Of a DNA stretch of 64,000 nt, positions 1 through 11,059 are shown piece by piece (positions within the stretch are counted from its first letter, which is position 1; each line of letters opens with the position of its first letter). Origin of the DNA: Pycnopodia helianthoides (taxonomy: Eukaryota; Echinodermata; Asteroidea; Forcipulatida; Asteriidae); assembly GCA_032158295.1 (NCBI GenBank), contig CM063261.1, positions 3,410,001 through 3,474,000 on the forward strand, read 5' to 3'. Position numbers and translations under genes: made by a program. The notes below the pieces were generated by a model that saw only the letters and a list, made by a program, of their open reading frames with translations, searched no databases and was not told the DNA's origin.

Positions 1-475
1 TAGCACTGCACAGTATCCACGCACACATTCTAAGTGGCAATTCTTAATCAGTTTATTTAAAATAGCTTGTCTTGTTTCATCAGTAGTCGTCCACAAACAG
101 TTCTCCCTGGGGGCCTGGCTGCGTAATAAATGTACAAAGACCAAAGCAAAATCAGAAAGAATACAAAACGCCACCAGAAATGCACACACATTCAAATGTT
201 GTCATTAGCAATAGAGGAACGGTTTGTTCAGCTTTACTTTATTGATTTCGCAACACCTCTGGACGCCACATCTACAGCAGCCATGGCCTCGATTGCCACG
301 TAATAAATAGACCTATCCGAGAACAACTTGCTGGTATTCTGCAATAACATACTTCCATTGTTTTAATGCGGGCTACTGCTACAAAACATAAACCATTTCG
401 AATCTCAAAACGTTATCTTTGATAAGATTACCAAATTAATTAAATATATTTACTTTGTTATAATCTTGGGATGAT
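1..475. other. Downstream flank of UGT copy 1
   Basis: Homologous with gaps to 6500-7011 and 12800-13301, the flanks of copies 2 and 3, so the tandem unit continues to the window edge. Bases 1-300 match the start of the 3' flank of the other units; no ORF was recognised. Confidence 0.6.
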
Positions 476-3400
476 TTATGAGTAAAGTTTGAGTGAGTAA
501 ATTTTACGAACAAAAAAAGATGAAAGTGTCAGGAGAATTATAAGGGAAATGACGCATACTCCGAGAATATCTAGCAACATAAACTGTACAAGAGAAAGGT
601 TTTGAGCTGACGGTGGTTTCAAATGATCGGCACCATGTTTCATCACGTGTTCAATCCAAAACGATGCTGTGTCTACCGGTGATGGCGTCTTTGCTTTGTA
701 TATCGCAGAGAAATGACGAGAGTTCTGTCTGTAACTTTGAAAATAAATTTAAATATCTAAACATTAGTATGCCATTATCATAAATTGAATGTCATTAATA
801 TTTTATGGCACCTGCTTCTATGGTAGCAATGGTTTGCAGACCATATTGAATAACCCCTTTGTTGCTATGAAAGTCGCCATCTTGTAGGGCAAACCGTATG
901 CGCGTCTAAACGCGTACATCAATGAAGCACGCAGCGCGCAGCGTTCCCGGTTTGATTTCTACGGCACAAGTACGCACACTTACACGCACACGCTCACAGA
1001 CGCCATGTTGTGGGGCAGGTTTTTGAATGGTGACGTCATATAAACCTTTGTGGTGAATGCCGTTCATGGCTGTTCAAGTCACGTATACTATTTTGAACAT
1101 TAAAGGACACAAAATGGACTTTTACGGACCCCAACCTTTTGTACAAGTGCTAGAATTGTGGGTGTCATTTTGTTTTTAAACAATCCCAAGGGTCACATGA
1201 TCAGTTACCTGGGTTCTGAGAGTACACTTTCGATGGTATCCTTTAGGATAGTTCCCGTAAGTGTTGGCATAGCTAGCTTGGTGGCCACTCCTCTACACAC
1301 AGCAAGATCTGTATTTTTAAACATGTCATCAGCTAGCGGTATCAGCACCATAGGCACGCCGTGGTATATCGCCTCCTGGACAGTACTTGCCCCTCCATGA
1401 TTCACAAGAACCTTTGTCTTGGGGTGACCTAACAAATCCGATCAGTCAATAATCTCAGTAATTCTCATAATAAATTAACAGGGGTGTATAGACTGAAATC
1501 TCTCTGCCAATAATAAAGTTGTTGAACTACAAATCAATGTTAGTGAGTGAATTTGTTGACCATCTTAAATAAACAAGGACAGCAAGACGTGGGTGTGGGC
1601 CCATATTTTTGGGGTGTTCTTTTTTACTTGAAAATATGGGTCAAGATATTCTACTGCTCCTTCCATTGAAGCAATAACAACTGCTCACCAAGAATGAGCC
1701 AAAATTGAGCCAAAATTATGTGAGTGTTCGTCTTTAACACTCACTTGAGAAAATGGGTCAAGACATTCTGTTCTTATTGTTTTGAAACATTGACAACTGC
1801 TCACCAAGAATGTCATTCATCGGCAGCCAGCTGACAATCTTTGTGTTGTTTCCAATATGGGCTGGTGCTTTGTCACGTATCAACCAAATAACACGTTGTC
1901 GGAGTCGGGACATCGCTCGTGCAATGTCGTGGACCTGTTCCTCGCCAAATGAGTGTGAAGTACCAAGAGCGATCACGACGACGCCATCTTGACCAGAGCC
2001 CTCAAAAAATGCTTCAAGGCTCTGTAGAAACACAAACATCGTCAATGAATTTGGTATTCTAAAAATGCGGGGGGCGCTGGACTATACTAAATCGTACAGG
2101 AATTGTAAAGAAATGTGTTGTAACTCAACTCATGCATGCTGGTATGGTGCTAGATCATGTAAGGAGATTGGTAAGTACCCCATTAATTAATGACTTGGTT
2201 AGAAGCACTGCAGCTGAGAAAATTATAAACCATTTTGAGAAAGAATTCGCTTCGAATGGTTTGGATCAATTGTTCAGCCCAAAACAGTTGAATCTCAGAT
2301 TTCTTTGGGTAGGTGTCCGTTCGCAAATGCTGCGGCCAGAGATGCCGTTGGTACCCGCTGTCACCTCGGTAAACGTGGATGGATTTGACGTTCTTGTGAA
2401 AACACTGACAGTTTTTTGCTGTTTTCTCAGCAAGTAAACACTGATTTCAACTGAAACTTTCACATTGTTGACTTGTATTGTATCTTTCTTTACAATTTTG
2501 CGTATAAATCAGTATTACTTTGAAAAAAGCCAATTTATGATCCTTTACCTTTAAAAATCGTTCAAGTTTATATAATCTATTGAAATACTGATTTAATAGA
2601 TTTAAAACCATTGTCGCTTACAAAGTAACAGTTTGGGGAAGAGGTTGAGGGAGAGGGGCAGAGGTGGAGATGGGCAGCGGATGAAAGAGAGGGGCAGAGG
2701 TTGAGGGAGAGGAGCAGATGTTGAGGGAGAGCTGCAGAGGATGAAATAGAGGGGCAGAGGTTGAGGAGAGGGGGAGGTTGAGGGAGAGGAGCAGAGGTTG
2801 GGGGAGAGGGACAGAGGATGAAAGAGAGGGCAGAGGATGAAAGAGAGGGCAGAGGTTGAGGGAGATGGGCAGAGGATGAAGAGAGGGGCAGAGGGGGTGA
2901 GGTTGAAGGGGAGGGCAGAGGTTGAGGGAGAGGGACAGAGTAGAAGATTTTGAACCTGAGTTGTGGAAAGTGGGCAACGAACCATGTGCACTTTTGTGTC
3001 ATTTTTTGTCCAATCAACATCATGTGACAATAAGTTCAGTACCTGTAATTCCGAATTGGCGGCTACAGCTACGGCTACGACTGTTGCTAATCCGGGTGTT
3101 GCTAAGGACGTACCAGCCGTAGCCGTAGCTGTTGCCGCCACTTCGGTCACGGCCTTTAGCAACTAACCTCTTCGAGTGGTAGCGGCGGTTTCGCCGTGAC
3201 ACCACCAACCTGGATAACATTCGGCTGTAGAGGGCGCGATAACTCCTGCACGCGCACGTCGGAGTTCACTAAATGAAGCTGGGCTTTCTTTATAAGGTCT
3301 TTCAGTGACAGGTCAGGTCGGATGCCATACTTCACCTTTACCGTTTCAAAAGGGGTGAGCGTGTTTCTGTCCACAAGGTAGCTGCCACAGACGTAATTGA

Positions 3401-4103
3401 AAACGTTCATTGATCTTTCTATGAAAGACATGTCATCACAGAAAGACCAGTACGGCATCGGCATGAAGGACGGGTAGATGGGTTGTCCAAGCCAGCGATC
3501 GTGATGTAAGACTTGGAGACCTTGCGTTGCGTACTGAACGAAGGGGATGGAAAGAACCTCAGCAAGTAGAGGGGTGCATAAATTAGCCGCCGGATCGCCA
3601 ATTAGAAGGTCATAGTTCAAGCTGCTTAGTCTTGCTACAAGCGTTTCATTACCGAGAAGAGAATCGCATTCATCTGATGTCAACTTCCATGGATTTGCAG
3701 TGGCGTTAGACTTGCCAAAAACAGCTTCGATTAAAAAAATTACACGTCGTATGTCTTTGCTCGATTTTTTTGTTACGTCTTTTTGAAAGATTTTATTACG
3801 TTCACTGAGAGTTGACTGGTTCACTCGTCCGTCATATAAATCAAATTGGAAATAATCATCCTGCTCGTTTCTCTTGTTTGTTATCACTGGATTAGACGCA
3901 GACATCAAGAAAGTAACTTCGTGATTTCTTTCCGTCAGTGCACGCATAACTTCTCTAAAGTTCATGTAGTGGCTGATGGTGGAGGCTACGGATGTAGTAA
4001 AGAGTATGCGCGAGGAGTCAACCAATGGGAAAGCAGCACAAGACATCAAGCCCAAAACAACCAAAAGTCCCCGGGTGGAGACACGACCGCAAGCCAAACC
4101 CAT
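476..4103 (-). CDS. UDP-glycosyltransferase, tandem copy 1 (4 coding exons, 541 aa)
   Basis: Family role: a membrane-bound GT1 enzyme of the ER lumen that transfers a sugar from a UDP-sugar to small lipophilic acceptors (detoxification, steroid, pigment or defence metabolism); the acceptor cannot be read from sequence. Coding exons on the minus strand: 3168-4103, 1805-2021, 1209-1428, 476-728. Donors are GAG|GTTAGT, TTG|GTGAGC and CAG|GTAACT; phases 0, 1 and 2 close exactly. The 220-bp exon equals the vertebrate UGT exon 4 size. Residues 1-25 are a signal peptide. His45 (ISHYMNF) is in the catalytic position. Exon 2 carries GVVVIALGT and WLPMNDILG. Exon 3 carries the UGT signature (VNHGGASTVQEAIYHGVPM, about residues 393-411). 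The last exon has FWIEHVMKHGADHL, a hydrophobic helix at about 509-531, then a short basic tail (RKIYSLKLYS). Odd: the usual Asp-Gln of the donor pocket is Asp-Asp (418-419). Full length for the family. Confidence 0.93.
2150..2545. repeat. TIR-type repeat, family R1, in UGT intron 1
   Basis: Shares blocks such as GTTGGTACCCGCTGTCACCT and GAAGCACTGCAGC with copies at 8620-9020, 14905-15300, 19861-20255, 21040-21395 (inverted) and 44955-45375. It is non-coding. It was inserted before the UGT triplication, because all three genes carry it at the same place. Confidence 0.6.
2635..2942. repeat. Purine-rich minisatellite in intron 1 of UGT copy 1
   Basis: About 300 bp of imperfect GGTTGAGGGAGAGGGGCAGA units, almost all purine on the plus strand. 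The complementary strand has long open frames that are artefacts of the repeat. The equivalent arrays in copy 2 (about 9097-9202) and copy 3 (about 15381-15486) are only about 100 bp. Confidence 0.8.
3051..3154. mobile_element. Short TIR element (MITE M1) beside UGT copy 1 exon 1
   Basis: Inverted arms GGCGGCTACAGCTACGGCTA and its near complement enclose about 40 bp. Related copies lie in UGT copies 2 (9364-9462) and 3 (15652-15746), and a fuller one is at 34310-34438. Its right end is about 14 bp from the exon 1 splice donor. Confidence 0.65.
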
Positions 4104-4121
4104 CTCTGTTTTGGGGAAATA
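4104..4121 (-). other. 5' UTR piece with conserved 3' splice site, UGT copy 1
   Basis: Eighteen bases before the ATG there is a strong acceptor (TTCTTCTTTCAG). The same feature lies 16 bases upstream of the diverged copy 3 start (exon edge at 16714, TTCTCTCTTCAG). A matching upstream untranslated exon may end at 4763 (GATAAG|GTAAAC) in copy 1 and at 17346 (GAAAAG|GTACAC) in copy 3; these two segments are recognisably homologous. So each UGT gene probably has a non-coding first exon. Confidence 0.5.
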
Positions 4122-4369
4122 CTGAAAGAAGAAACAGTTATTTTAGTGTCACAAATTAAGCAATAAAATATTACATCCGCACTGACTGTTATTGCAAGAT
4201 TTTAAAGATATGAGAAAAACGATGTAACGGCAGAAGCGCATTGGAGTACTGGAAGGGTCGCATCCTTAGGATGACGGGTTCCCAGTACATACGGAAATAG
4301 TGGAAACTTTGGATAAAAGGTAGTAAAGGTGTTACTCGGTCCTAATTCCATCATCGCATTTCCCTCTGC

Positions 4370-4640
4370 CGGTCACCGTGCGTATGCATTCCACTCTACC
4401 CAGTTAAATTGGTTGCATCCCCTCTGCCTGTTCAACTCGCTTACTTTTATACCCTCTGCCCGGTCCACTTGCTTACTCTTTCCCCTCAGCCCGGTCTACT
4501 CGCTTGCTCTTTCCCCTCTGCCCAGTCCACTCGCTTACTCTTTCACTTGCTTGCTCTTTCCCTTCAGCCCAGTCCACTCGCTTACTCACTCCCTTACTTC
4601 TTCCCTCTGCCCAGTCCACTCGCATTCCCCTCTGCTTGCC
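4370..4640. repeat. Pyrimidine-rich minisatellite upstream of UGT copy 1
   Basis: About seven to eight imperfect units of 25-35 bp built on CCCAGTCCACTCGCTTACTC. A near-identical array lies at 10680-10950 in the next unit. ORFs across it are repeat shadows. Confidence 0.75.
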
Positions 4641-4763
4641 CAATTTGCATAAAGCCCATCGTTTAAGGACTTTAGAAGTCCAAAATGGTTGAGCAAAATA
4701 GACAGTTTTCTTTGGGGAAACCAATTAAAACCATACACCACAATTAATTCTAACTTGTTTACC

Positions 4764-6500
4764 TTATCTCCAAAAAACGAAATGTCCTTCCATGTGTTTT
4801 CAAAGTCGTAGCAGTATACTCCAGTTATAAAATAAGGACGTCTAAGAGAATTTATAGAGATTATTGATATTTTTTATGCTTGTAGACCTTCTGTTCTGTG
4901 CGGACTGCCTTTATATGCTGCCATTTTATTTTGTTTTCACAGCCGATGATTAATTTGTTTGTTTGTTCGGCAGCATAGGCACCAAAAAGGTGTGGGAGTG
5001 GTGATTGTAACGAAAACAAAATGGGCAGGCTAGCATCGAAGCCACGCGATTCTTTTTGAAATACTATATAAATTCTTATCTTCTATTAGATTTCACTAAA
5101 TACACCTATGGCAAACCTGCATAAAAACATGCTAATCTTTTGGGGAAAAAGTGTTGTCTTTATAAATTTCATGCACGATGTTGCAAAATCGCAACGTGAA
5201 ATTAAGACTAAAAGGGCTATTTACCCGCTCATGGCTGTGTTTCAAGACAAATTAAAGTTTTTAACAAAGAAAAGCTTTCCAATGAATAACTCTCTTTTTC
5301 AATATCATTGTTAAGAAAGATATCGGTTTACTTTGCATTGGTCTTGCATCGCGTCTTTTCTCTACACGAGACTCACATTAGATGCATAACCTAATATGCA
5401 AATATTGGAAGCATAATTATGAGCACATTGCCGCAGAATAATAATATAATCACGTGGTAAAATCTGGATTATTCCATTTAACGATCAAGCGAAATATGCA
5501 TTCAATATTTTCTTTCATATTTTTCTTTACTGTCACATAATAGATCCTTGTTATTCAAACTAATTATACACCACCCATATTGGACTCCAATATTAAATTG
5601 TGGAGCGTCGCGGCAGTAAATACATGGTAAAGTGATGGATGACACGTGACGCGTGTTCGTTCAATCAACTGAGAAGGATCTTTGTGTGAGAGAAAGACTC
5701 ATGCCTACAACTTTACTTTTTTTTAAAGTAAATATTGTTCTACCGTACCCGCAATAAAAAAGCAGGAAGAAAAACAAACAAGAAACAAACAAACAAACGC
5801 AATAAAAACATGATAAACACGGTTCAAGTTCACCTACATGATTTTTCTCTATTACATTCGGATGAAACCATTATTGCTGGTATATATGTGACATATTATC
5901 ATGTGATTTTGAAATGCAACAACTTTCTGGTATTTCTATACAATCTTGGAGACACACTTGGGGGTAAATATAGTGAAAGATTGAAAACATCACTGTCTGA
6001 AAACATCTCGAATCTAACGGGCTACTTTATTCACTTCATTGGGTTTATTTTAACATTGAACATTGACCTGTGTCTAGATTCTACGGTGGCCCTTCAGGAA
6101 CTCCTGTACTCGTGTTATTATTATGGTTTGTTGATCTCTATTTGTCCTAGGCAGCTGAATGCAAATGGCAACAGTATCACCTTAAACAATGTCTACAATT
6201 ATTTACAGTAATTAGACACAAAAGCAAACAAGTCACTTCATGTGTCACATGCACAAATTTACTTGAAGAAATATTTAGATATTAATATACAATCGAATAG
6301 ACATTCCATCACGCGTGGACAATATTTAAAGGTAGATTACGTCATTTGCAACACCGACAAAATATGCACTTCCAAGTTGTTACGAAATACTTGACAGGTC
6401 GTTGGAACAATATTTCAGGTTCTACAACACATTTTCTCGAAAAATACAGCAATGACCAATGATGTAATTTCCCTTAAAAAGTGTTATTATTTTTTAAATA
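4764..6500. other. Spacer between UGT copies 1 and 2
   Basis: AT-rich spacer, near-identical to about 11060-12800 except for scattered small indels. It holds an AAACA/AAAC simple tract at 5770-5800. The longest ORF (5735-6211) is broken by indels in the second copy, so it is not a conserved gene. Nothing else recognised. Confidence 0.55.
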
Positions 6501-7011
6501 TCCTTTACAGCACTGTACGGTATCCACGCACACTAAGTGGCAATTCTTATTTAGTTTATGTATTGGTTTGTCTTGTTTCACCAGGGTAGCCCATCAGTAG
6601 TCGTTCAAAAACGGTTCTCCCTGGGGGCCTGGAGGATGCGAAATAAATGCACAAAGACCAAAGCAAAATCAGAAAAAAATACAATACGCCGCCAGAAATG
6701 CACACAAATTCAAATGTTGTCATTAGCAATAGAGGAACGGTTTGTTCAGCTTTGCTTTATTGAACTCGCAACACCTCTGGACGCCACACCTACAGCAGCC
6801 ATGACCTTGATTGCCACGTTATAAATATACCTCAAGTTCCGAGGAGAACAACTTGCTGGTATTCTGCAATTACTTCCATTGTTTTAAGGCGGGCTACTGC
6901 TACAAAGAAAAACCATTTTAAATCTCAAAACGTCATCTTTGATGAGATTACCAAATTAACAATCGACACACAAATTAGTTAAAACACTAAATCTACAAAT
7001 TTGTTATAGGC

Positions 7012-10000
7012 CTACTCTTGAGACAAAAGTTTCAATGAGTAAAATTTACGAACAAAAAAAGACGAAAGTTTCAGGAGAATTAAAATGGAAATGACGCATA
7101 CTCCGAGAATATCTAGCAACATAAACTGTACAAGAGAAAGGTTTTGAGCTGACGGTGGTTTCAAATGATCGGCGCCATGTTTCATCACGTGTTCAATCCA
7201 AAACGATGCTGTGTCTACCGGTGAGGGCGTCTTTGCTTTGTATATCGCAGAGAAATGACGAGCGTTCTGTCTGTAACTGTGAAAATAAATTTAAATATCT
7301 AAACATTAGTATGCCATTATCATAAACTGGATGTCATTAATATTTTATGGCACCTGCTTCTATGGTAGCAATGGTTTGCAGACTTAATTGCTTATAGACC
7401 GTATTGAATAACCCCTTTGTTGCTATGAAAGTCGCCATCTTGTAGGGCAAACCGTATGCGCGTCTAAACGCGTACATCAATGAAGCACGCAGCGCGCAGC
7501 GTTCCCGGTTTGATTTCTACGGCACACGTACGCACACTTACACGCGCACGCTCACAGACGCCATGTTGTAGGGCAGGTTTTTGAATGGTGACGTCATATA
7601 AACCTTTGTGGTGAATGCCGTTCATGGCTGTTCAAGTCACGCATACTATTTTGAACATTAAAGGACACAAAATGGACTTTTACGGACCCCAACCTTTTGT
7701 ACAAGTGCTAGAATTGTGGGTGTCATTTTGTTTTTAAACAATCCCAAGGGTCACATGATCAGTTATACCTGGGTTCTGAGAGTACACTTTCGATGGTATC
7801 CTTTAGGATAGTTCCCGTAAGTGTTGGCATAGAAAGCTTGGTGGCCACTCCTCTACACACAGCAAGGTCTGTTATTTTAAACATGTCATCAGCTAGCGGT
7901 ATCAGCACCATAGGCACGCCGTGGTATATCGCCTCCTGGACAGTACTGGTCCCTCCATGATTCACAAGAACCTTTGTCTTGGGGTGACCTAATAAATCCG
8001 ATAAGACAATAATTCTCAGTAATTCTCATAATAAATTAACAGGGGTGTATAGACTGAAATCTCTTTGCCAATAATGAAGTTGTTGAACTACAAAGCAATG
8101 TTAGTGAGTGAATTTGTTGACCATCTTAAATTAACAATTAAACACGGACAGCAAGACGTGGATATTATGGGCCCACATTTTGGGGGTGTTTTATTATTTT
8201 TTTGCTTGAAAATATGGGTCAAGATATTCTACTGCTCCTTCCATTGAAGCAACACCAACTGCTCACCAAGAATGTCATTCATAGGCAGCCAGCTGACAAT
8301 CTTTGTGTTGTTTCCAATATGGGCTGGTGCTTTGTCACGTATCAACCAAATAACACGTTGTCGGAGTCGGGATATCGCTCTTGCAATGTCGTGGACATGT
8401 TCCTCGCCGAATGAGAGTGAAGTACCGAGAGCGATCACGACGACGCCATCTTGACCAGAACCCTCAAAGAATGCTTCAAGGCTCTGTTCAAACACAGATA
8501 TAGTAAACATCGTAAATGAATTTTGTATTCTGAAAATGCAGGTCGCTAGACTATGGTACATACATGAATTGTTATGTATGCTGGTATGGGTGCTGTAGAG
8601 CATCCACATTGTATGTAATGTAGGGAGATTGGTAAGTAGGCTTACTCCAAAAATTGATGACCATAAAAACTGACTTGGTTAGAAGCACTGCAGTTGTGAC
8701 AATAATAAAAACCATTTTGAGAAAGATTTCGCCTTGAAGTTATATGGTTTGAATAAATTATTCACCCCCAAAACAGTTGAATCTTGACGATTCATGCATG
8801 AATCGTTTCTCGGATTTCTGAGGGTCGATGACTGGTTGATGCGGATGCTGCGGCCAAAGATGCCGTTGGTACCCGCTGTCACCTCGGTAAACGTGGATGG
8901 ATTCGACATTCTTGTGAAAATACTGTGACAGTTTAGTTGCTGTTATCTCAGCAATTTTTACAGTTTTGCGTATTTTGCGTATAAATCAGTATTTACTTTG
9001 ACAAAAGCCAATCTGTGATCATCCTTTTAAAATGCTTCAAGTTTATATCTTTCAATATGTTTGAAATCATTGTCGTTAACAAAGTAACAGTTTGGGCGGG
9101 GCAGAGGTTGAAGGAGAGGGCCATATGTTGAGGGAGAGGGGCGGGGTTGAGGGAGAGGGATAGAGGTTGAGGGAGACGGGTAGAGGTTGAAGGAGAGGAG
9201 TTGAAGATTTTGAACCGGAGTTGTGGAAAGTGGGCAACGAACCACGTGCACTTTTGTGTCAATTTGTGTCCAGTCAACATCTTGTGACAATAAGTTCAGT
9301 ACCTGTAATTCTCTTTTCACTCCCGCCATGTTGTTATGAGTCCTTCTTTATTCTCGGTGTTCAATTTGGCGGCTACAGCTACGGCTACGACTGTTGCTAA
9401 TCCGGGTGTTGCTAAGGACGTACCAGCCATAGCCGGAGCTGTTGCCGCCACTTCGGTCACAGCTTTTAACAACTAACCTGATCGAGTGGTAGCGATGGTT
9501 TCGCCGTGACACCACCAACCTGGATAACATTCGGCTGCACAGGGCGTGATAACTCCTGCACGCGCACGTCAGAGTTCACTAAATGAAGCTGGGCTTTCTT
9601 TATAAGTTCCTTCAGTGTCAGGTCAGGTCGGATGCCATACTTCACCTTTACCGTTTCAAAACGAGTGAGCGTGTTTCTGTCAACAAGGTAGCTGGCACAG
9701 ATGTAATTGAGAATGTTGATTGTTCTTTCTACGAAAGACATGTCATCGCAGAAAGGCAAGTACGGCATCGGCATGAAGGACGGGTAGATGGGTTGTCCAA
9801 GCCAGCGATCGTGATGTAAGACTAGAAAACCTTGCGTTGCGTACTGAATGAAGGGGATGGAAAGAACCTCAGCAAGTAGAGGGGTGCATAAATTAGCCGC
9901 CGGATCGCCAATAAGAAGGTCATAGTTCAAGCTGCTTAGTCTTGCTACAAGTGTTTCATTACCGAGAAGAGAATCGCATTCATCTGATGTCAACTTCCAT

Positions 10001-10413
10001 GGATTTGCAGTGGCGTTAGACTTGCCAAAAACAGCTTCGATTAAAAAAATTACACGTCGTATGTCTTTGCTCGATTTTTTTGTTACGTCTTTTTGAAAGA
10101 TTTTATTACGTTCACTGAGAGTTGACTGGTTCACTCGTCCGTCATATAAATCAAATTGGAAATAATCATCCTGCTCGTTTCTCTTGTTTGTTATCACTGG
10201 ATTAGACGCAGACATCAAGAAAGTAACTTCGTGATTTCTTTCCGTCAGTGCACGCATAACTTCTCTAAAGTTCATGTAGTGGCTGATGGTGGAGGCTACG
10301 GATGTAGTAAAGAGTATGCGCGAGGAGTCAACCAATGGGAAAGCAGCACAAGACATCAAGCCCAAAACAACCAAAAGTCCCCGGGTGGAGACACGACCGC
10401 AAGCCAAACCCAT
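7012..10413 (-). CDS. UDP-glycosyltransferase, tandem copy 2, chimeric (543 aa)
   Basis: Same architecture as copy 1. Coding exons: 9478-10413, 8267-8483, 7769-7988, 7012-7270. All frames and phases close, ending at a TAG that gives a slightly longer cytosolic tail (LKLLSQE). Catalytic His45, the HGG signature (here GTSTVQEAIYHG) and the C-terminal anchor are present, so it should be a functional ER enzyme. From the start codon to about 9970 the sequence follows copy 1; from about 9952 to the gene end it follows copy 3. At 9849, 9922-9923 and 9952 it carries copy-3 bases, while at 9970 and beyond it carries copy-1 bases. The 10.4-12.8 kb flank is nearly identical to the 4.1-6.5 kb flank. The simplest origin is unequal crossing-over between a copy-1-like and a copy-3-like gene. 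Acceptor specificity may combine both parents, since the change falls in the substrate-binding domain. Confidence 0.92.
8620..9020. repeat. TIR-type repeat R1 in intron 1 of UGT copy 2
   Basis: Same insertion as at 2150-2545, diverged, with an extra palindromic ATTCATGCATGAAT. It is almost identical to 14905-15300 in copy 3, which supports the common origin of the copy 2 and copy 3 gene bodies. Confidence 0.55.
9364..9462. mobile_element. MITE M1 in intron 1 of UGT copy 2
   Basis: Inverted arms around the GGCGGCTACAGCTACGGCTA motif, orthologous to 3051-3154. A segment of about 50 bp just left of it (about 9312-9362) is missing from copy 1. Confidence 0.6.
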
Positions 10414-10679
10414 CTCTGTTTTGGGGAAATACTGAAAGAAGAAACAGTTATTTTAGTGTCACAAATTAAGCAATAAAATATTACATCCGCACTGACTGTT
10501 ATTGCAAGATTTTAAAGATATGAGAAAAACGATGTAACGGCAGAAGCGCATTGGAGTACTGGAAGGGTCGCATCCTTAGGATGACGGGTTCCCAGTACAT
10601 ACGGAAATAGTGGAAACTTTGGATAAAAGGTAGTAAAGGTGTTACTCGGTCCTAATTCCATCATCGCATTTCCCTCTGC

Positions 10680-10950
10680 CGGTCACCGTGCGTATGCATT
10701 CCACTCTACCCAGTTAAATTGGTTGCATCCCCTCTGCCTGTTCAACTCGCTTACTTTTATACCCTCTGCCCGGTCCACTTGCTTACTCTTTCCCCTCAGC
10801 CCGGTCTACTCGCTTGCTCTTTCCCCTCTGCCCAGTCCACTCGCTTACTCTTTCACTTGCTTGCTCTTTCCCTTCAGCCCAGTCCACTCGCTTACTCACT
10901 CCCTTACTTCTTCCCTCTGCCCAGTCCACTCGCATTCCCCTCTGCTTGCC
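10680..10950. repeat. Pyrimidine-rich minisatellite upstream of UGT copy 2
   Basis: Essentially identical to the array at 4370-4640, so duplication of the flank is recent. Confidence 0.75.
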
Positions 10951-11059
10951 CAATTTGCATAAAGCCCATCGTTTAAGGACTTTAGAAGTCCAAAATGGTT
11001 GAGCAAAATAGACAGTTTTCTTTGGGGAAACAATTAATTCCCTTTAATTCTATGTTTAC

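Noticed and set aside
2577..3162. Proline/serine/leucine-rich minus-strand ORFs of 119-186 aa
   Set aside because: Three overlapping frames across the purine minisatellite; not conserved in length or frame in the other two units.
4329..4666. ORFs of 107 and 85 aa, repeated at 10639-10976
   Set aside because: Low-complexity translation of the pyrimidine minisatellite; identical in both units only because the whole flank was duplicated recently.
5735..6211. 158-aa ORF in the UGT spacer
   Set aside because: Broken into 76 + 76 aa by small indels in the duplicate at 12025-12499; no recognisable domain.
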